64,000 nucleotides of DNA. Source: VYFG01 sp965248685. Its GTDB lineage: Bacteria; Pseudomonadota; Gammaproteobacteria; Arenicellales; Poriferihabitantaceae. Both the position numbers and the translations under genes were made by a program. The notes under the pieces were generated by a model. It was not told the DNA's origin. It searched no databases and saw nothing but the letters and a program-made list of their open reading frames with translations. Positions 62,943 through 64,000 of the stretch are shown here, piece after piece (position 1 is the first letter of the stretch; each line of letters starts with the position of its first letter). The DNA is taken from contig CBDFKC010000003.1 in the NCBI GenBank assembly GCA_965248685.1, positions 620,001 to 684,000 on the forward strand. Direction: 5' to 3'.

Positions 62943-64000
62943 ATGACCGATCCAGTTAACGTCCTGGCGCAGCAGGCTTTGACAGCCCAACATGAGAAAC
63001 GCTGGGAACATGCGCTTGAATTATGGCAGTCGGTTCTGGCGATTTCTGCACAGGACCAGCAGGCGCTAACCCAAAGTGGTAATTGCCTGGTCCAATTGGG
63101 CTGGTTTGATTCTGCCAAGGAAGCTTTTACCGAAACCACCCGACTCTGGCCGGATCACCCTGCAGGTTTTTTGGGGCTTGCCACGGCGTATCTTAAGCAG
63201 GGTCGAACGGCTCGGGCATTGGATATCTTGTTTGAGGTAAAACGAAAATTTCCGACCAATGTAAATGCCGGACTATTACTGTGCCAGTTGTTTATGCGGT
63301 TCAAGCAGTATGATGTCGCCAGGGATTATATCGCCGACCTTGGAAATGCTAATTCTGAGGACCCGAGAATCGCCGATATCATCAACCAGCTGGAGACCCA
63401 CGGAACCCACGTTTACGACCAGGACGGGCTGTTTTCGGTGCACAACCACGATTTTATGCAGGCAACTGAATTTGTTGACGCCTATAGTCGAGGACTGCAG
63501 GCTACCCAGGGGAAGGACTCTCGCTGGCACTGGCGGGTTCATGTCGGATTATGGGCAGCGAAAACCGCTAGCCATCTCGAGGGAGATTTTATTGAATGTG
63601 GTGTCAACTGGGGGTTTTTAAGCAGCGCCATAATGCGCTACCTGGATTGGAATACTTTGGATAAGAGTTTCTATTTACTCGATACGTTTGAAGGGATCGA
63701 TCCAAAGTATGTTTCGGAAGCTGAAATTGACGCCGGTATACTGAAGAAGAACCAAGCTAAATTGGAAAATCAATCTTATACTGGAAACTTCGATCAAGTA
63801 AAAGAAAACTTCAACGAATGGCAAAATACTTTGCTAATCCAGGGCTCTATTCCTGAAACCCTGGCGCTGGTGGATACACCCAAAATAGCATTCTTGCATC
63901 TGGATATGAATGCAACTATTCCGGAGCAGGCTGCGCTTAACTATTTTTGGGATAAGTTAGTTAACGGTGCCATAGTGCTGTTAGACGACTATGCTTTCAA
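62943..64000 (+). CDS. TPR protein fused to TylF-like methyltransferase, 3'-truncated by window edge
   Basis: Translation from ATG 62943 stays open to the window end (over 350 residues). About residues 1-140 are tetratricopeptide-like helices (ALELWQSVLAISAQDQQAL, GNCLVQLGWFDSAKEAFTET, GLATAYLKQGRTARALDIL). From about residue 200 a TylF-type methyltransferase begins: GDFIECGVNWGFLSSAIMRYL, FYLLDTFEGID, IAFLHLDMNAT and NGAIVLLDDYAF. TPR-methyltransferase fusions are common in surface-glycan clusters. The C-terminus is outside the window. Confidence 0.8.
   Translation, partial: MTDPVNVLAQQALTAQHEKRWEHALELWQSVLAISAQDQQALTQSGNCLVQLGWFDSAKEAFTETTRLWPDHPAGFLGLATAYLKQGRTARALDILFEVKRKFPTNVNAGLLLCQLFMRFKQYDVARDYIADLGNANSEDPRIADIINQLETHGTHVYDQDGLFSVHNHDFMQATEFVDAYSRGLQATQGKDSRWHWRVHVGLWAAKTASHLEGDFIECGVNWGFLSSAIMRYLDWNTLDKSFYLLDTFEGIDPKYVSEAEIDAGILKKNQAKLENQSYTGNFDQVKENFNEWQNTLLIQGSIPETLALVDTPKIAFLHLDMNATIPEQAALNYFWDKLVNGAIVLLDDYAF

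Noticed and set aside
62701..62946. 81-codon frame before the TPR/methyltransferase gene
   Set aside because: It sits in an AT-rich control region, overlaps the start of the real gene in another frame and has no family features.
1..64000. CRISPR arrays, rRNA and tRNA genes
   Set aside because: No regular spaced repeats, rRNA-like segments or tRNA cloverleaf sequences were recognised by eye; a covariance-model scan was not possible here.

Overview
The window looks like a chromosomal segment of a free-living Gram-negative gammaproteobacterium. The evidence is the conserved blocks rsmG-parA-parB-atpIBEFHAGDC and lptFG/pepA-holC-valS, the LPS-export genes, an Escherichia-type ATP-dependent PEP carboxykinase and FadH. 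Gene density is high and operons overlap tightly. No rRNA, tRNA or CRISPR array was seen. Both edges cut through genes: fadH on the left, a TPR/methyltransferase gene on the right.

Layout. 1-2.4 kb: 3' part of fadH and a glutathione S-transferase. 2.4-10.05 kb (minus strand): a LysW-type amino-group-carrier-protein operon. It reads lysW, lysX, lysY, a class II glutamine amidotransferase-like gene, lysZ, lysJ, then a hexapeptide acyltransferase, a TylF-like methyltransferase and an orphan thiB. 10.3-14 kb: pckA and a small subtilase fused to an outer-membrane barrel. 14.3-26.8 kb: ABC-transporter-dependent polysaccharide/O-antigen locus 1 (methyltransferases, glycosyltransferases, HAD protein, GT-C-like protein, Wzm, Wzt with carbohydrate-binding tail). 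27.1-37 kb: rsmG, parAB and the full F1Fo ATP synthase operon with a good promoter and a clear terminator. 37-47 kb: a frameshifted SlyD-like FKBP, HAD and hydroxyacid-dehydrogenase genes, lptGF, pepA, holC, valS. 47.1-64 kb: polysaccharide locus 2 (initiating sugar-phosphate transferase, GT-C-like protein, SGNH hydrolase, methyltransferase, Tat sulfatase, GDP-heptose pathway genes, acyltransferase-3, a second Wzt/Wzm pair, TPR-methyltransferase).

The most interesting observation is in the LysW operon. The 54-residue carrier protein ends EDWGQ instead of the EDWGE that is the attachment site in characterised LysW proteins. The same operon encodes a stand-alone N-terminal-nucleophile glutaminase with Cys2 and the other family motifs. 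A glutaminase that deamidates the carrier C-terminus before loading (analogous to Dop acting on Pup), or that cuts the gamma-glutamyl isopeptide bond to release the product in place of LysK, would be a new step in this pathway. No LysK gene is visible here.

A second theme is small (242-271 bp) non-coding elements bounded by CTAG. One separates lysY from the amidotransferase gene, one separates wzm from wzt, and one lies just upstream of rsmG. For the first two the empty site can be rebuilt: removing the element with one CTAG restores a 1-nt stop/start overlap (lysY/amidotransferase) and a 17-nt gap (wzm/wzt).
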